A DNA stretch of 64,000 bases. It comes from Betaproteobacteria bacterium. GTDB lineage: Bacteria > Pseudomonadota > Gammaproteobacteria > Burkholderiales > Ga0077523. Of this stretch, positions 34,909 through 43,896 are shown piece after piece (positions within the stretch are counted from its first letter, which is position 1; the number at the start of each line of letters is the position of its first letter). The notes below the pieces were generated by a model. It was given only the letters and a program-made list of their open reading frames with translations, searched no databases and had not been told where the DNA came from. Where the stretch lies: positions 171,231 to 235,230 of the forward strand of contig WGLR01000012.1 in NCBI GenBank assembly GCA_016125475.1, in the 5' to 3' direction. A program made the translations under genes and the position numbers.

Positions 34909-35598
34909 ATGCTATCCATCGTGATTCCGGCGCTTGACGAAGCGCAACATCTGGCCGAGCGCCTCGCGTCACTCGCGCCATTCCGCGCGCGCGGTTGCGA
35001 GATCGTCCTGGTGGACGGCGGGAGCCGGGACGCGACCGTCGAGATCGCGCGGGATCACTGTGACCGCGTGCTGCGCGCGCCGGCGGGACGCGCGTCGCAG
35101 ATGAACGCGGGTGCGCACGCCGCACGCGGAGAAACGCTGCTCTTCCTGCACGCGGATACCGTGCTTCCGGATGCCGCCGACCGCCTGGTCACGGATGCCC
35201 TCGCGACGGGCCGCCACGTGTGGGGACGTTTCGATGTCCGCATCGCGGGACGTTCCAGGTGGTTCGTCGTGATCGCGGCGATGATGAATGCGCGCTCGCG
35301 CCTGACGGGCGTGGCCACGGGCGATCAGGCGATCTTCTGCACGCGTGAGGCGTTCCGGCGTGCGGGTGGCTATCCGGACATCGCACTCATGGAGGACGTC
35401 GCGTTCTCGAAGCGCATGCGCGGATTCTCGCGCCCTGCGTGCCTGCCTGCGCGGGTCCGGACATCGGGGCGCCGCTGGGAACGCGATGGCGTATGGCACA
35501 CGATCCTGCTCATGTGGCGGCTGCGGCTCGCCTACTTCCTCGGGGTCGACCCGGGCGCGCTCGCGCGACAGTACCGGAGTCACCGTGGAGGAGACTGA
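34909..35598 (+). CDS. TIGR04283-type arsenosugar biosynthesis glycosyltransferase
   Basis: A 229-residue GT2-fold glycosyltransferase starting MLSIVIPALDEAQHLAERL, with the nucleotide-sugar region VDGGSRDAT (about 43-51) and the family segments GRASQMNAGA, LLFLHADTVLP and GDQAIFCTREAF. This matches the family called radical-SAM/selenodomain-associated transferase 2 (TIGR04283), renamed for its link to arsenosugar synthesis. The ATG at 34909 gives full length. It is followed by the partner TIGR04282 protein and a flavoprotein, separate from arsS by about 28 kb. Confidence 0.88.
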   Translation: MLSIVIPALDEAQHLAERLASLAPFRARGCEIVLVDGGSRDATVEIARDHCDRVLRAPAGRASQMNAGAHAARGETLLFLHADTVLPDAADRLVTDALATGRHVWGRFDVRIAGRSRWFVVIAAMMNARSRLTGVATGDQAIFCTREAFRRAGGYPDIALMEDVAFSKRMRGFSRPACLPARVRTSGRRWERDGVWHTILLMWRLRLAYFLGVDPGALARQYRSHRGGD

Positions 35599-35684
35599 GG
35601 AATACGGCGACGGCGCCTTCGCCGCGGAACTCGAGGCTGCCGCGACGACTCTTTACTGCGGCCCCGCAAAGCGTTGATGCCCTG

Positions 35685-35708
35685 CCGACATACCGACATA
35701 CCGACATG
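35685..35708 (+). repeat. Triplicated 8-base direct repeat at a start codon
   Basis: Three near-identical tandem copies of CCGACATA begin at 35685, 35693 and 35701; the last reads CCGACATG and supplies the ATG of the next gene. No Shine-Dalgarno sequence is apparent between the repeat and the start. Copy-number slippage of 8 bases would alter the leader, not the protein. Confidence 0.6.
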
Positions 35709-36410
35709 CCCACAGACGATTCCAGCCCGTTTTCCGTGGCCGCGCTCGTGTTCGCGAAGGCTCCGGAACCGGGTGCCGTGAAGACGCGACTTGCACCCCT
35801 CCTCGGGGATGGGGGTGCGGCCGTGCTCGCGGCGCGGCTCGCGCGCCGCACGATCGGAGTCGTGACGAAGGCGTCGTTCGCGTCGACCACCCTCTGCTGT
35901 GCACCCGACGAGACACACGCCTTCTTCGCACTGTGCGAGCGGCAGTTCGCGGCGACTCTCGTGGGCCAGGGCGACGGAGATCTCGGGGCACGCATGCACC
36001 GTGCGTTCGTGCGTGCACTGACGCGGCACGATGCCGCAGTGCTCGTCGGCACGGACATTCCGGCAATGGATCCGTCGGACCTCGACGCGGCGGGCGCCGC
36101 GTTGCGGGCGGGAGCCGATGCGGTGCTCGGCCCGGCCAGTGATGGCGGCTACTGGCTGATCGGCCTGCGCCGCCCCGACGTTTCCGTGTTCGAGGGCATC
36201 GAATGGAGCGCGCCCTCGGTTCTCGCCGCGACACGCGAGCGCATGACGCGGCTGGGCTGGCGCGTCGCCGAGGTTCCGACACGCGCCGATGTCGACCGGC
36301 CCGAGGACGTCGCCCGTCTCGCGGCGGATGGCGCGACCGCCGCACTCGTGTCGGACCTGCTCGCGGCCGCATCGCGATCGCGTACGTCCAACGGGAGAGG
36401 ATCCCCGTGA
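35706..36410 (+). CDS. TIGR04282-type arsenosugar biosynthesis glycosyltransferase
   Basis: A 234-residue nucleotidyl/glycosyltransferase-fold protein with AALVFAKAPEPGAVKTRLAPLLG (about 11-33), VGTDIPAMDPSDL and LGPASDGGYWLIGLRRPD, all diagnostic for the TIGR04282 (DUF2064, selenodomain transferase 1) family. It lies 107 bases after the TIGR04283 gene and its stop overlaps the next start (GTGA). ATG at 35706 sits at the end of a short tandem repeat. Probable role: sugar transfer in the arsenosugar route begun by ArsS. Confidence 0.88.
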   Translation: MPTDDSSPFSVAALVFAKAPEPGAVKTRLAPLLGDGGAAVLAARLARRTIGVVTKASFASTTLCCAPDETHAFFALCERQFAATLVGQGDGDLGARMHRAFVRALTRHDAAVLVGTDIPAMDPSDLDAAGAALRAGADAVLGPASDGGYWLIGLRRPDVSVFEGIEWSAPSVLAATRERMTRLGWRVAEVPTRADVDRPEDVARLAADGATAALVSDLLAAASRSRTSNGRGSP

Positions 36411-37525
36411 AGCGGCTCGTACTCGCGGGGGGCGGTCACGCACACGTCGAGGTACTGCGGCGTTTCGGCGAGGAACCCGAGGACGACGCGGAAGTCGTGC
36501 TCGTGAGCCCGGAAGCGGGCACACCCTATTCGGGCATGCTGCCGGGGCTGGTCGCCGGGCACTACACGTGGGACCAGTGTCACATCGATCTCGATGTGCT
36601 CGCCGCCTTCGCGCGGGCACGCTTCTACCGCACCCGCGTGACGGACATCGCGGCCGACGAGCGGCAGGTGACGCTCGCGGACGGCTCCCGGCTCGGCTAC
36701 GACGTGCTGTCGGTCGACACGGGTTCGACACCGCCGCTCGATGCCATATCCGGGGCGGACACCGTCGGCACCGCGGTCAAGCCCGTGTCCGGCTTTCTCG
36801 ATGCGTGGCGTGCCCTGCTGGCGCGCCCGCCTTCGGGCACTCCGCGCATCGTCGTCGTGGGCGGCGGGGCAGGGGGCGTCGAGATCGCGCTCGCGATGGA
36901 CCATCGCTGGCGGACCGAACGGGCACGGAAACCCGCCATGGAAATTCTCGCGGCAGGGGACACGCTCCTGCCCGGTCACGCGCGCCGTGTCGTCTCCCGA
37001 CTGACGCGGGCACTCGACTCGCGGGGCATCGGCTGGCGCACCGGGTGCGCGGCCGATTCGGCCACGGCTTCCGGTGTCCGTCTGGCCGACGGTTCGGAGG
37101 TACCCGCCGACTGGCTGGTCTGGGCCACGGGGGCGAGACCGGCGAGCTGGTTGCGGGCCAGCGGTCTCGCGCTCGACGAGCGCGGATTCGTGAGCGTCGA
37201 TACCTGTCTGCGCTCGGTGTCGCACGAGGAGGTTTTCGGTGCCGGGGACGTCATCAGCATCCAGGGGCATCCGCGCCCCAGATCGGGTGTCTTTGCCGTG
37301 CGGCAGGGCCCGCCGCTCGCGGAGAACCTGCGCCGGACGCTGCGCGGGGCCCCCCTGGTCCGGCACGTTCCACAGCGGGTGGCGCTCTCGCTGATCAGCA
37401 CGGGGGACCGGCACGCGATCGCGTCCTGGCGCGGGCTCGCGCTGGAGGGGGACTGGGTCTGGCGCTGGAAGGACTGGATCGACCGACGCTTCATGGCGCG
37501 CTACGCGGTGTCCGGCACGCGCTGA
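36407..37525 (+). CDS. SelD-N-terminus-like pyridine nucleotide-disulfide oxidoreductase
   Basis: A 372-residue flavoprotein starting MKRLVLAGGGHAHVEVLRRF, the signature of the family that is often fused to the N terminus of selenide, water dikinase (TIGR03169). FAD and NAD(P) motifs are AGGGHAH (7-13) and VVVGGGAGGVEIA (about 146-158); the C-terminal FAD contact is VFGAGDVISI. No redox Cys pair is seen, so it resembles NADH dehydrogenase-like members. The GTG start overlaps the TIGR04282 stop, and both families recur in arsS/selenodomain islands. Confidence 0.87.
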   Translation: MKRLVLAGGGHAHVEVLRRFGEEPEDDAEVVLVSPEAGTPYSGMLPGLVAGHYTWDQCHIDLDVLAAFARARFYRTRVTDIAADERQVTLADGSRLGYDVLSVDTGSTPPLDAISGADTVGTAVKPVSGFLDAWRALLARPPSGTPRIVVVGGGAGGVEIALAMDHRWRTERARKPAMEILAAGDTLLPGHARRVVSRLTRALDSRGIGWRTGCAADSATASGVRLADGSEVPADWLVWATGARPASWLRASGLALDERGFVSVDTCLRSVSHEEVFGAGDVISIQGHPRPRSGVFAVRQGPPLAENLRRTLRGAPLVRHVPQRVALSLISTGDRHAIASWRGLALEGDWVWRWKDWIDRRFMARYAVSGTR

Positions 37526-37638
37526 CGCCGCGGGGGCTTTCCCCGTCGTGCCAAGGGTGATCCGGGCAACACGACCGGGCGCCCGGCAAGCGCGGCTGTC
37601 CGAAGGTCGCGCTCAAGCCGGCCGGTCCGGCAGCCGTT

Positions 37639-40425
37639 ATGAGTCCGGTCGCTCCAGGCAGATCGGACTTGAAGCACTCCACCTCTCCCCGTTACTCCCG
37701 GTACCGTGGCCTGCATCTCGGCCTTCGCATCCGGTACGTGCTCGTCTTCGTCGCGCTCGCGGTGATCCCGCTGGGCATCGCGCTGGCTTTCCTCGTGCGC
37801 GGTGCGGCGGACCGCACGATGGCCGAAGCCGACCAGCGCATTCGCGCCGGCCTGGACCTCCGCATGCAGGCCGTGGCCGACGAGGTGCAGGGGATCCGGC
37901 GCGACCTGCAGCTCGTGTCCGCGATGCTCGGGCCCGAGGGGCGGCGCGAACTGCCGCCGGATGGACGAACGACGACCGGCCCGCTGTCCGCGGAAGAAGT
38001 GGAGCGCACGCTTCGGGATTTCCTGGACAGTCGCGAGGGGATCGTCTCGATCCGCTTCGCGGACCCGGCCGGGCGTGAACGCGTGCGGCTTCAGGCCGCA
38101 TCCGACGGCATCCGCGCCGTCGCGCCCGAGATGCTCGAAGACATCGCCGGCAGCGAGGCCTTCTCGCAGGCGCGAGACCTGACCCGCGGCAGTGCCTACG
38201 TCTCCGACATCCTCCCCGACGGCACGGATCTTCGCATGTCGATGCCGGTCTACGGGCGGGACCGTCTGGCGGGCGTGATCGTGCTCGACGTGCGGCCGGA
38301 CTTCGTCCGTCTCGCCAGACCCGGGAGCGAGCAGTTCGTGCTCGCTTCCGCGGACGGACGCTACCTGCTTCATGACGGCGATTCGCGGGGTCCCGCGCGG
38401 ACGATGCAGGACGACTGGCACGGGCTGGACCTCGCCCGCACGCACCTGGGCGAACTCGTGCGAGACGGGGACCGCACGCTGTACGTCAAGGCGTTCAACA
38501 TCAATGGCGGCGGCGTGCCGCGCGTGTGGCTCGCGGGCCTCGTCGAGCAGAGTGGCGAGTTCACCGCGGCCGCGGATGCCCTGCGCCACGGGTTCGTGCT
38601 GTTCGGCGGTGCCGTCGCACTCGTCGCGGCACTGCTGGCACTGCTCGCCGCGAACCGTGTGAGCGGGCCGCTCGTGGCCCTCGTCGATGCATCGCGGCGG
38701 ATCCAGGCCGGCGACAACTCGGTGCGGCTCAACGCCCGTCATCTCGGCGACCTGCGCGAGGTGGCGCGCTCGTTCAACGGCATGCTCGACGCGCTCACGC
38801 GCAAGAACGCCGAACTCGTGCGCGCCAAGGAAGTCGCCGAGTCGACCACGCGCACGAAGTCCGAATTCCTCGCGAACATGAGCCACGAGGTCCGCACGCC
38901 GATGAACGGTGTGCTCGGCATGCTGGAGCTGCTGGAACAGTCGCGCCTCGCGGCCACCGAGCGGGGATTCGTTCGCACCGCGAGGCAGTCTGCGGAGGCG
39001 CTGCTCTCGATCCTGAACGACATCCTGGACTTCTCCAGAATGGAGGCGGGAAAGCTGCATCTCGAATCGATCGACTTCGACCTGCGCGAACTGGCCGAGG
39101 ACGTGACCGCGCTGCTCGCGAAGCAGGCACACACGAAGGGCGTGGAACTCCTCTGCATCGTCTCGGGTGACGCACCGCTCGCGGTCCGTGGCGATCCGAC
39201 GAGACTGCGTCAGGTGCTCGTGAATCTGGTCGGCAACGCACTCAAGTTCACCCACAGGGGCGAGGTTGCGCTGAGCGTGCGAGGCGAAGCACCTCGGGCT
39301 CAGGGGGTGCCGGTGCACGTCGAGGTGCGGGACACGGGAATCGGCATGTCGCCGGAGGTGCTCGGTCGTCTGTTTCAGCCGTTCACGCAGGCCGACTCGT
39401 CGACCACGCGACGGTTCGGCGGTACGGGCCTGGGGCTCGCGATCACGCGTCAGCTGGTCTCGCTGATGGGAGGCACGATCGAGGTCCGCAGCGTGGAGGG
39501 CCAGGGAAGCACGTTCTCGTTCACGCTCGTGCTGCCGGCGGGTGACGGCACCGAGCGCGGGCACGTCACCGGCACGGCGCTTTCCGGTCTGCGCGCACTC
39601 GTGATCGACGACAACGCGACCAATCGCTCGATCATCGAACACAACGTCGCGTCCTGGGGCATGACCAGCACCTCCGTTGCCGGAGGCAGCGAGGGGCTCG
39701 ACGCGCTGCGCGATGCGAGAAAGGCCGGCGTGCACTACGACGTGATCCTGCTCGACCACCAGATGCCCGGGATGGACGGGCTGGAGTTCTCGCGCCGTGT
39801 CGCCCGGGAACCGGACTTCCGGAGCATTCCGCGTGTGCTGCTGAGTTCGAGCGGGATACTTCCCGCCGACGAGGCGTTCGCCGCCGGGATCGCGGGCAGC
39901 CTCGCGAAGCCGGTGCGGGCCCGGTACCTGTACGAAGCCGTCGCGTCCGCGACGGGCCGGCACGACGCGCACGAGGCGGACGCCCCGGCCGCGGCCCCGC
40001 CCGTCCTGCGGCGTGCCGGCCGGGTGCTGCTCGTCGAGGACAACCCCGTCAACCAGAAGGTCGCGGTCGTCACGCTCCGGCGACTCGGCTACGAGGTGCA
40101 GCTCGCGGAGAACGGAGTCCAGGCCCTTGCGGCGGTCTCGCAGGCGCCGTTCGACCTCGTGCTGATGGACTGTCAGATGCCCCAGATGGACGGCTTCGCG
40201 GCGACGCGTGCACTGCGGGAGCGGGAGCGGGTCGAGCGGCGCACGCGCATGCCGATCATCGCGCTCACCGCCAACGCCTTCGACGCCGATCGCGCGCAGT
40301 GCGAGGCGGCCGGCATGGACGACTTCCTCACGAAGCCGTTCAGACAGGAGCAGCTTCGGGCGACCCTCGATCGGTGGCTGATACCCGGCAGCGCTGGACG
40401 GAGCGGCCAGACGGTCGCCGGCTGA
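37639..40425 (+). CDS. Hybrid sensor histidine kinase with two receiver domains
   Basis: A 928-residue membrane kinase. Helices at about 32-53 and 316-336 flank a large periplasmic double-Cache-like sensor. A HAMP domain (about 337-390) precedes the H box FLANMSHEVRTPMNG with phospho-acceptor His416, an ATPase domain (LRQVLVNLVGNALKF, DTGIGM, GGTGLGLAI), receiver 1 with Asp706 (LLDHQMPGMDG) and receiver 2 with Asp844 (LMDCQMPQMDG). No Hpt domain or cognate regulator is nearby, so the phosphate must go to an unlinked partner. Stands alone in its transcript. Confidence 0.93.
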   Translation: MSPVAPGRSDLKHSTSPRYSRYRGLHLGLRIRYVLVFVALAVIPLGIALAFLVRGAADRTMAEADQRIRAGLDLRMQAVADEVQGIRRDLQLVSAMLGPEGRRELPPDGRTTTGPLSAEEVERTLRDFLDSREGIVSIRFADPAGRERVRLQAASDGIRAVAPEMLEDIAGSEAFSQARDLTRGSAYVSDILPDGTDLRMSMPVYGRDRLAGVIVLDVRPDFVRLARPGSEQFVLASADGRYLLHDGDSRGPARTMQDDWHGLDLARTHLGELVRDGDRTLYVKAFNINGGGVPRVWLAGLVEQSGEFTAAADALRHGFVLFGGAVALVAALLALLAANRVSGPLVALVDASRRIQAGDNSVRLNARHLGDLREVARSFNGMLDALTRKNAELVRAKEVAESTTRTKSEFLANMSHEVRTPMNGVLGMLELLEQSRLAATERGFVRTARQSAEALLSILNDILDFSRMEAGKLHLESIDFDLRELAEDVTALLAKQAHTKGVELLCIVSGDAPLAVRGDPTRLRQVLVNLVGNALKFTHRGEVALSVRGEAPRAQGVPVHVEVRDTGIGMSPEVLGRLFQPFTQADSSTTRRFGGTGLGLAITRQLVSLMGGTIEVRSVEGQGSTFSFTLVLPAGDGTERGHVTGTALSGLRALVIDDNATNRSIIEHNVASWGMTSTSVAGGSEGLDALRDARKAGVHYDVILLDHQMPGMDGLEFSRRVAREPDFRSIPRVLLSSSGILPADEAFAAGIAGSLAKPVRARYLYEAVASATGRHDAHEADAPAAAPPVLRRAGRVLLVEDNPVNQKVAVVTLRRLGYEVQLAENGVQALAAVSQAPFDLVLMDCQMPQMDGFAATRALRERERVERRTRMPIIALTANAFDADRAQCEAAGMDDFLTKPFRQEQLRATLDRWLIPGSAGRSGQTVAG

Positions 40426-40437
40426 CCGATGGCCCGG

Positions 40438-40986
40438 TCAGAACATGGGCTTCGTCGCGGCCAGGTTGTAGCGCTCGATGCCCGAGACAATCTCGGCCCT
40501 GGCTTCGTCCGGGCCGACCCAGCCCTCGACGCGCACCCACTTGCCGGGTTCCAGATCCTTGTAGTGCTCGAAGAAGTGCGAGATGCGTGCCATCACGAGT
40601 TCCGGGAGATCCCGCGGGGTTTCGACGTCCCGATAGAGACTGGAAAGCTTGTCTATCGGCACCGCGAGCACCTTGGTGTCCTCGCCGGCCTCGTCGTTCA
40701 TCTTGAGCATGCCGACGGGGCGGCAGCGCACCACCACGCCCGAGATCAGCGGCACCGGGGACAGCACGAGCACGTCGACGGGGTCGCCGTCACCCGAGAG
40801 CGTGTGCGGGATGTATCCGTAGTTGCACGGGTAGTGCATCGCCGTCGACATGAAGCGGTCGACGAACATCGCGCCGGTATCCTTGTCGACCTCGTACTTG
40901 ATGGGGTCGGCGTTCATCGGGATCTCGATGATCACGTTGCAGTCGTTCGGGATGTCTCGTCCGGGACCTACGCGGTCGAGGTTCAT
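40438..40986 (-). CDS. ppa: Inorganic pyrophosphatase
   Basis: Soluble family I pyrophosphatase of 182 residues, hydrolysing PPi to drive biosynthesis. Active-site segments are [42 protein letters not shown] (the DGDPxD metal site) and KVLAVP. Length and motifs match the bacterial Mg-dependent enzyme. Convergent with the kinase gene (12-base gap) and divergent from the FIST gene. Confidence 0.97.
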   Translation of the reverse strand: MNLDRVGPGRDIPNDCNVIIEIPMNADPIKYEVDKDTGAMFVDRFMSTAMHYPCNYGYIPHTLSGDGDPVDVLVLSPVPLISGVVVRCRPVGMLKMNDEAGEDTKVLAVPIDKLSSLYRDVETPRDLPELVMARISHFFEHYKDLEPGKWVRVEGWVGPDEARAEIVSGIERYNLAATKPMF

Positions 40987-41074
40987 GTTGGATCTTCCGT
41001 TGGATGAAAGCCGGTATTATAGGTAGCCCCTCCGCGGCGACTCCCCGCGGGCCCCAGAATCCGACTGCACGACC

Positions 41075-42211
41075 ATGTTTTCCGAGACACGATCGATAGA
41101 TTCCGCGTTCGCCTACGCCCACGCCGCTTCGCCCCACTGGCGTATAGCGGCCGCCGAATGCCTCGAACAGCTGGGCCGGGTGTCGCCGCGCGCGAACGTC
41201 GGCTTCGTGTATCTCACGGACGTGTACGCGTCACGCACGCAGGAAATCCTCGAACTCCTCCGGATGCGCACGGGCATCGAGCACTGGGTCGGGACCGTCG
41301 GCCTCGGCATCTGCGCCACGGGGCAGGAATATCTCGACGAAGGTGCGATGGCACTCATGCTCGGCGCGTTCGAGCCCGGCACCTTCCGCGTCCTGTCCCA
41401 GCTTCGTGGCCCCGGGGATCTCGCGCGCGATCCGCTGAGTGTCGGTGGCGTACCCGGAAATTTCGCGGTCGTGCACGCCGATCCCCGCAACGGCCGGGTG
41501 CCGGCCCTGGTGCGCGAACTGTCGCGAAGGCTCGAGAGCGGCTACGTGGTCGGCGGGCTGTCCAGTTCCCGGTCCTCGCATCCCCAGGTCGCGGACGGCG
41601 TGAACGAGGGCGGACTCTCGGGAATCGTCTTCACCGACCAGGTCATCGTGAGCACCCGTCTCACGCAGGGTTGCACGCCGCTCGGCGACGTGCACACCGT
41701 CACGCAGAGCCGTCGCAACGTGCTGATCGAGATCGATGGCCGGCCCGCACTGGATGTCCTGCGCGAGGACGCGGCGCTGGAGACCGACCGGGATCTCGAC
41801 AGCGTCGGCGGCCAGTTCTTCGCGGCGTTGCCGGTCACGAACGACGACCCGGGCGACTACACGGTGCGCAACGTCGTCGGGCTCGATTCCGAGCGCGGTC
41901 TCGTCGCCGTCGGCGACCTGGTCGATGCCGGGGCCAAGCTCATGTTCTGCCGGCGTGACCGCCGCTCTGCCGTGGAGGACATGTCGCGCATGCTCGACAG
42001 CATCAAGAGCGGTCTGTTCACGAGGCCCAAGGGAGCGCTCTACTTCTCCTGTCTCGGACGCGGCGCCAGCCTGTTCGGCGAGGTGTCGCGCGAGGTGCAG
42101 ATGATTCGCGAGGGGCTCGGCGACATTCCGCTCGTGGGGTTCTCGTGCAACGGGGAGATCTCCCACAACCGCCTCTACGGGTACACCGGCGTGCTCACGC
42201 TGTTCCTCTGA
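41075..42211 (+). CDS. FIST domain sensory protein
   Basis: A 378-residue protein with FIST N (about 15-225, GLGICATGQEYLDEGAMALML; VVGGLSSSR) and FIST C (about 230-365, FAALPV; SCLGRGASLFG; PLVGFSCNGEIS) domains. FIST modules are thought to sense small ligands such as amino acids, usually in signalling proteins; here the protein is stand-alone and without a membrane helix. Divergent from ppa. Confidence 0.88.
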   Translation: MFSETRSIDSAFAYAHAASPHWRIAAAECLEQLGRVSPRANVGFVYLTDVYASRTQEILELLRMRTGIEHWVGTVGLGICATGQEYLDEGAMALMLGAFEPGTFRVLSQLRGPGDLARDPLSVGGVPGNFAVVHADPRNGRVPALVRELSRRLESGYVVGGLSSSRSSHPQVADGVNEGGLSGIVFTDQVIVSTRLTQGCTPLGDVHTVTQSRRNVLIEIDGRPALDVLREDAALETDRDLDSVGGQFFAALPVTNDDPGDYTVRNVVGLDSERGLVAVGDLVDAGAKLMFCRRDRRSAVEDMSRMLDSIKSGLFTRPKGALYFSCLGRGASLFGEVSREVQMIREGLGDIPLVGFSCNGEISHNRLYGYTGVLTLFL

Positions 42212-42309
42212 GGGACCGGGACGATGATTCCGGTGTGTCGGGGTGCCGCTGACACGGCGGATTTCGTTGCCCCGGCACTGCGCACGCGCGCATCTACGGA
42301 GTGGACCCG

Positions 42310-43896
42310 ATGAAGACCGATCCGACCAGGTTTCCGCAATTCATCTCGGCGCTCGCCGCGCTGCGTGGTTTCGGGGAAACCGACCGTGCGGAGGTCTGGC
42401 ACCAGAGGCTCGCATTCAGTTTCGAGGACATCGTGGCGCTCGAGTCCGCACTGCCGGCCGTCGATCCGCTCGTGGCGCCCCCGCTTCCCCAGACCGGTTT
42501 TTCCGTGATGCGCCGACCGGCCGGGGTGGTCGCGCAGGGCGGCGCGACAGCGCTGGCGGGACGGGTCCGGCGTGGCCAGATCGCCGCGAAGACGATCGCG
42601 GAGCAGGCGCTGTCCGCGGCACGGGACTGGAAGACGGCGAACATGTTCGTTTCCCTGCGCGACGACGACGTGCGCGCGCAGGCTGCCGGAATCGACGCGA
42701 TGGTCGCCCAGGGCGGCGACCCCGGGATGCTGGCGGGCGTGCCGTTCGCGATCAAGGACCTCATGCCCGTCCGGGGCTACCCCATGACGGGTGGCACGTT
42801 CGCGCGCACGGCCCGCGTGATGGAACACGATGCACCGCTCGTGGCACGGCTGCGACGTGCCGGCGCGATCATCTTCGGTGCGACCAACCTGCACGAACTC
42901 GCCTACGGCGTCACGAGCGAGAACCCGCACTTCGGAGCCGTCGCGAATCCGCGCTTCGCGGGCCGTGTCCCGGGCGGATCGAGCGGCGGTTCGGCGGCCG
43001 CCGTCGCGGCCGGCATCGTGCCGCTCGCGATCGGCACCGACACCGGCGGTTCCATCCGCATCCCGGCTGCATGCTGCGGAATCGTGGGCTTCAAGCCGAG
43101 CTACGGGGTCGTGGACAAGAGCGAGGTGTTGCCGCTCGCGTGGTCCCTGGACCACGCGGGGCCGCTCGCTGCGTGCGTGGACGACGCGGCGCTCGCGTTC
43201 GAGGTGCTGGCGGGTCTGCCCGAAGGTGCCGCGGGCGGACTGCCGGAGCGTCCTCCGGCGTTCGTGATGCTGCGCGGGATGTTCGACGAACACGTCGAGC
43301 CCGGTGTCGCGCGCTGCATGGCGGCGCTCGAATCGGCATGGCGAGCCGCGGGTGCACGGGTCACCGCGGCGGCGGTGGATGCGCTCCGGCTCGCGGGGGC
43401 GGCACAGCTCGTGACGCTCGCGACCGAGGCGGCCGAGGCGCACGCCGATCTGCTCCTGGGCGACGCCACGGGACTCGGGGACGACGTCCGCCTGCGGCTG
43501 GAGATCGGTCAGTGCTTCCTCGCGTCCGACTACGTCAAGGCACAGCGCATCCGGCGCGAAGCGTGCGACGCGCTCCTGGGCGCGCTCGGTGACGCGGACG
43601 TGCTGGTCACGCCAACGCTTCCGTGCGCCCCGCCCGAGGCCGGGCAGACGATGATGACCGTCGGCGGACGAGCGCTGCCCGTGGCGGGCATGCTGACCCG
43701 GTTCACCTCGCCGTTCAACATGACCGGACTGCCTGCCCTTTCGGTGCCCTGCGGCTTCGACGACCAGGGACTTCCCGTGAGCGTGCAGATCGTCGGGCGC
43801 AGGGGGCACGATGCGCGTGTGCTGGCCATCGGGCGCTGGATCGAGAACCTCGTGGCGCCCGATCCCGTCCACGCATTCGTTGCCGATGACGAATAG
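42310..43896 (+). CDS. Amidase signature family enzyme with N-terminal extension
   Basis: A 528-residue amidase with intact triad: Lys149 (PFAIKDLM), GGSSGG at 222-227 and nucleophile Ser248 in GTDTGGSIRIP. Before the catalytic core lies a roughly 65-residue helical extension (FPQFISALAALRGFGETDRAEVWHQRL...PPLPQTGF) resembling the small AtzG/DUF4089 partners of some amidases; this similarity is by eye. The ATG at 42310 is chosen; a GTG at 42301 would add three residues. It overlaps the methyltransferase gene by 11 bases. Substrate unknown. Confidence 0.88.
   Translation: MKTDPTRFPQFISALAALRGFGETDRAEVWHQRLAFSFEDIVALESALPAVDPLVAPPLPQTGFSVMRRPAGVVAQGGATALAGRVRRGQIAAKTIAEQALSAARDWKTANMFVSLRDDDVRAQAAGIDAMVAQGGDPGMLAGVPFAIKDLMPVRGYPMTGGTFARTARVMEHDAPLVARLRRAGAIIFGATNLHELAYGVTSENPHFGAVANPRFAGRVPGGSSGGSAAAVAAGIVPLAIGTDTGGSIRIPAACCGIVGFKPSYGVVDKSEVLPLAWSLDHAGPLAACVDDAALAFEVLAGLPEGAAGGLPERPPAFVMLRGMFDEHVEPGVARCMAALESAWRAAGARVTAAAVDALRLAGAAQLVTLATEAAEAHADLLLGDATGLGDDVRLRLEIGQCFLASDYVKAQRIRREACDALLGALGDADVLVTPTLPCAPPEAGQTMMTVGGRALPVAGMLTRFTSPFNMTGLPALSVPCGFDDQGLPVSVQIVGRRGHDARVLAIGRWIENLVAPDPVHAFVADDE

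Noticed and set aside
37501-39972. An 823-codon antisense frame opposite the histidine kinase.
   Set aside because: The kinase has complete domain order on the plus strand, and the antisense translation shows no family features.
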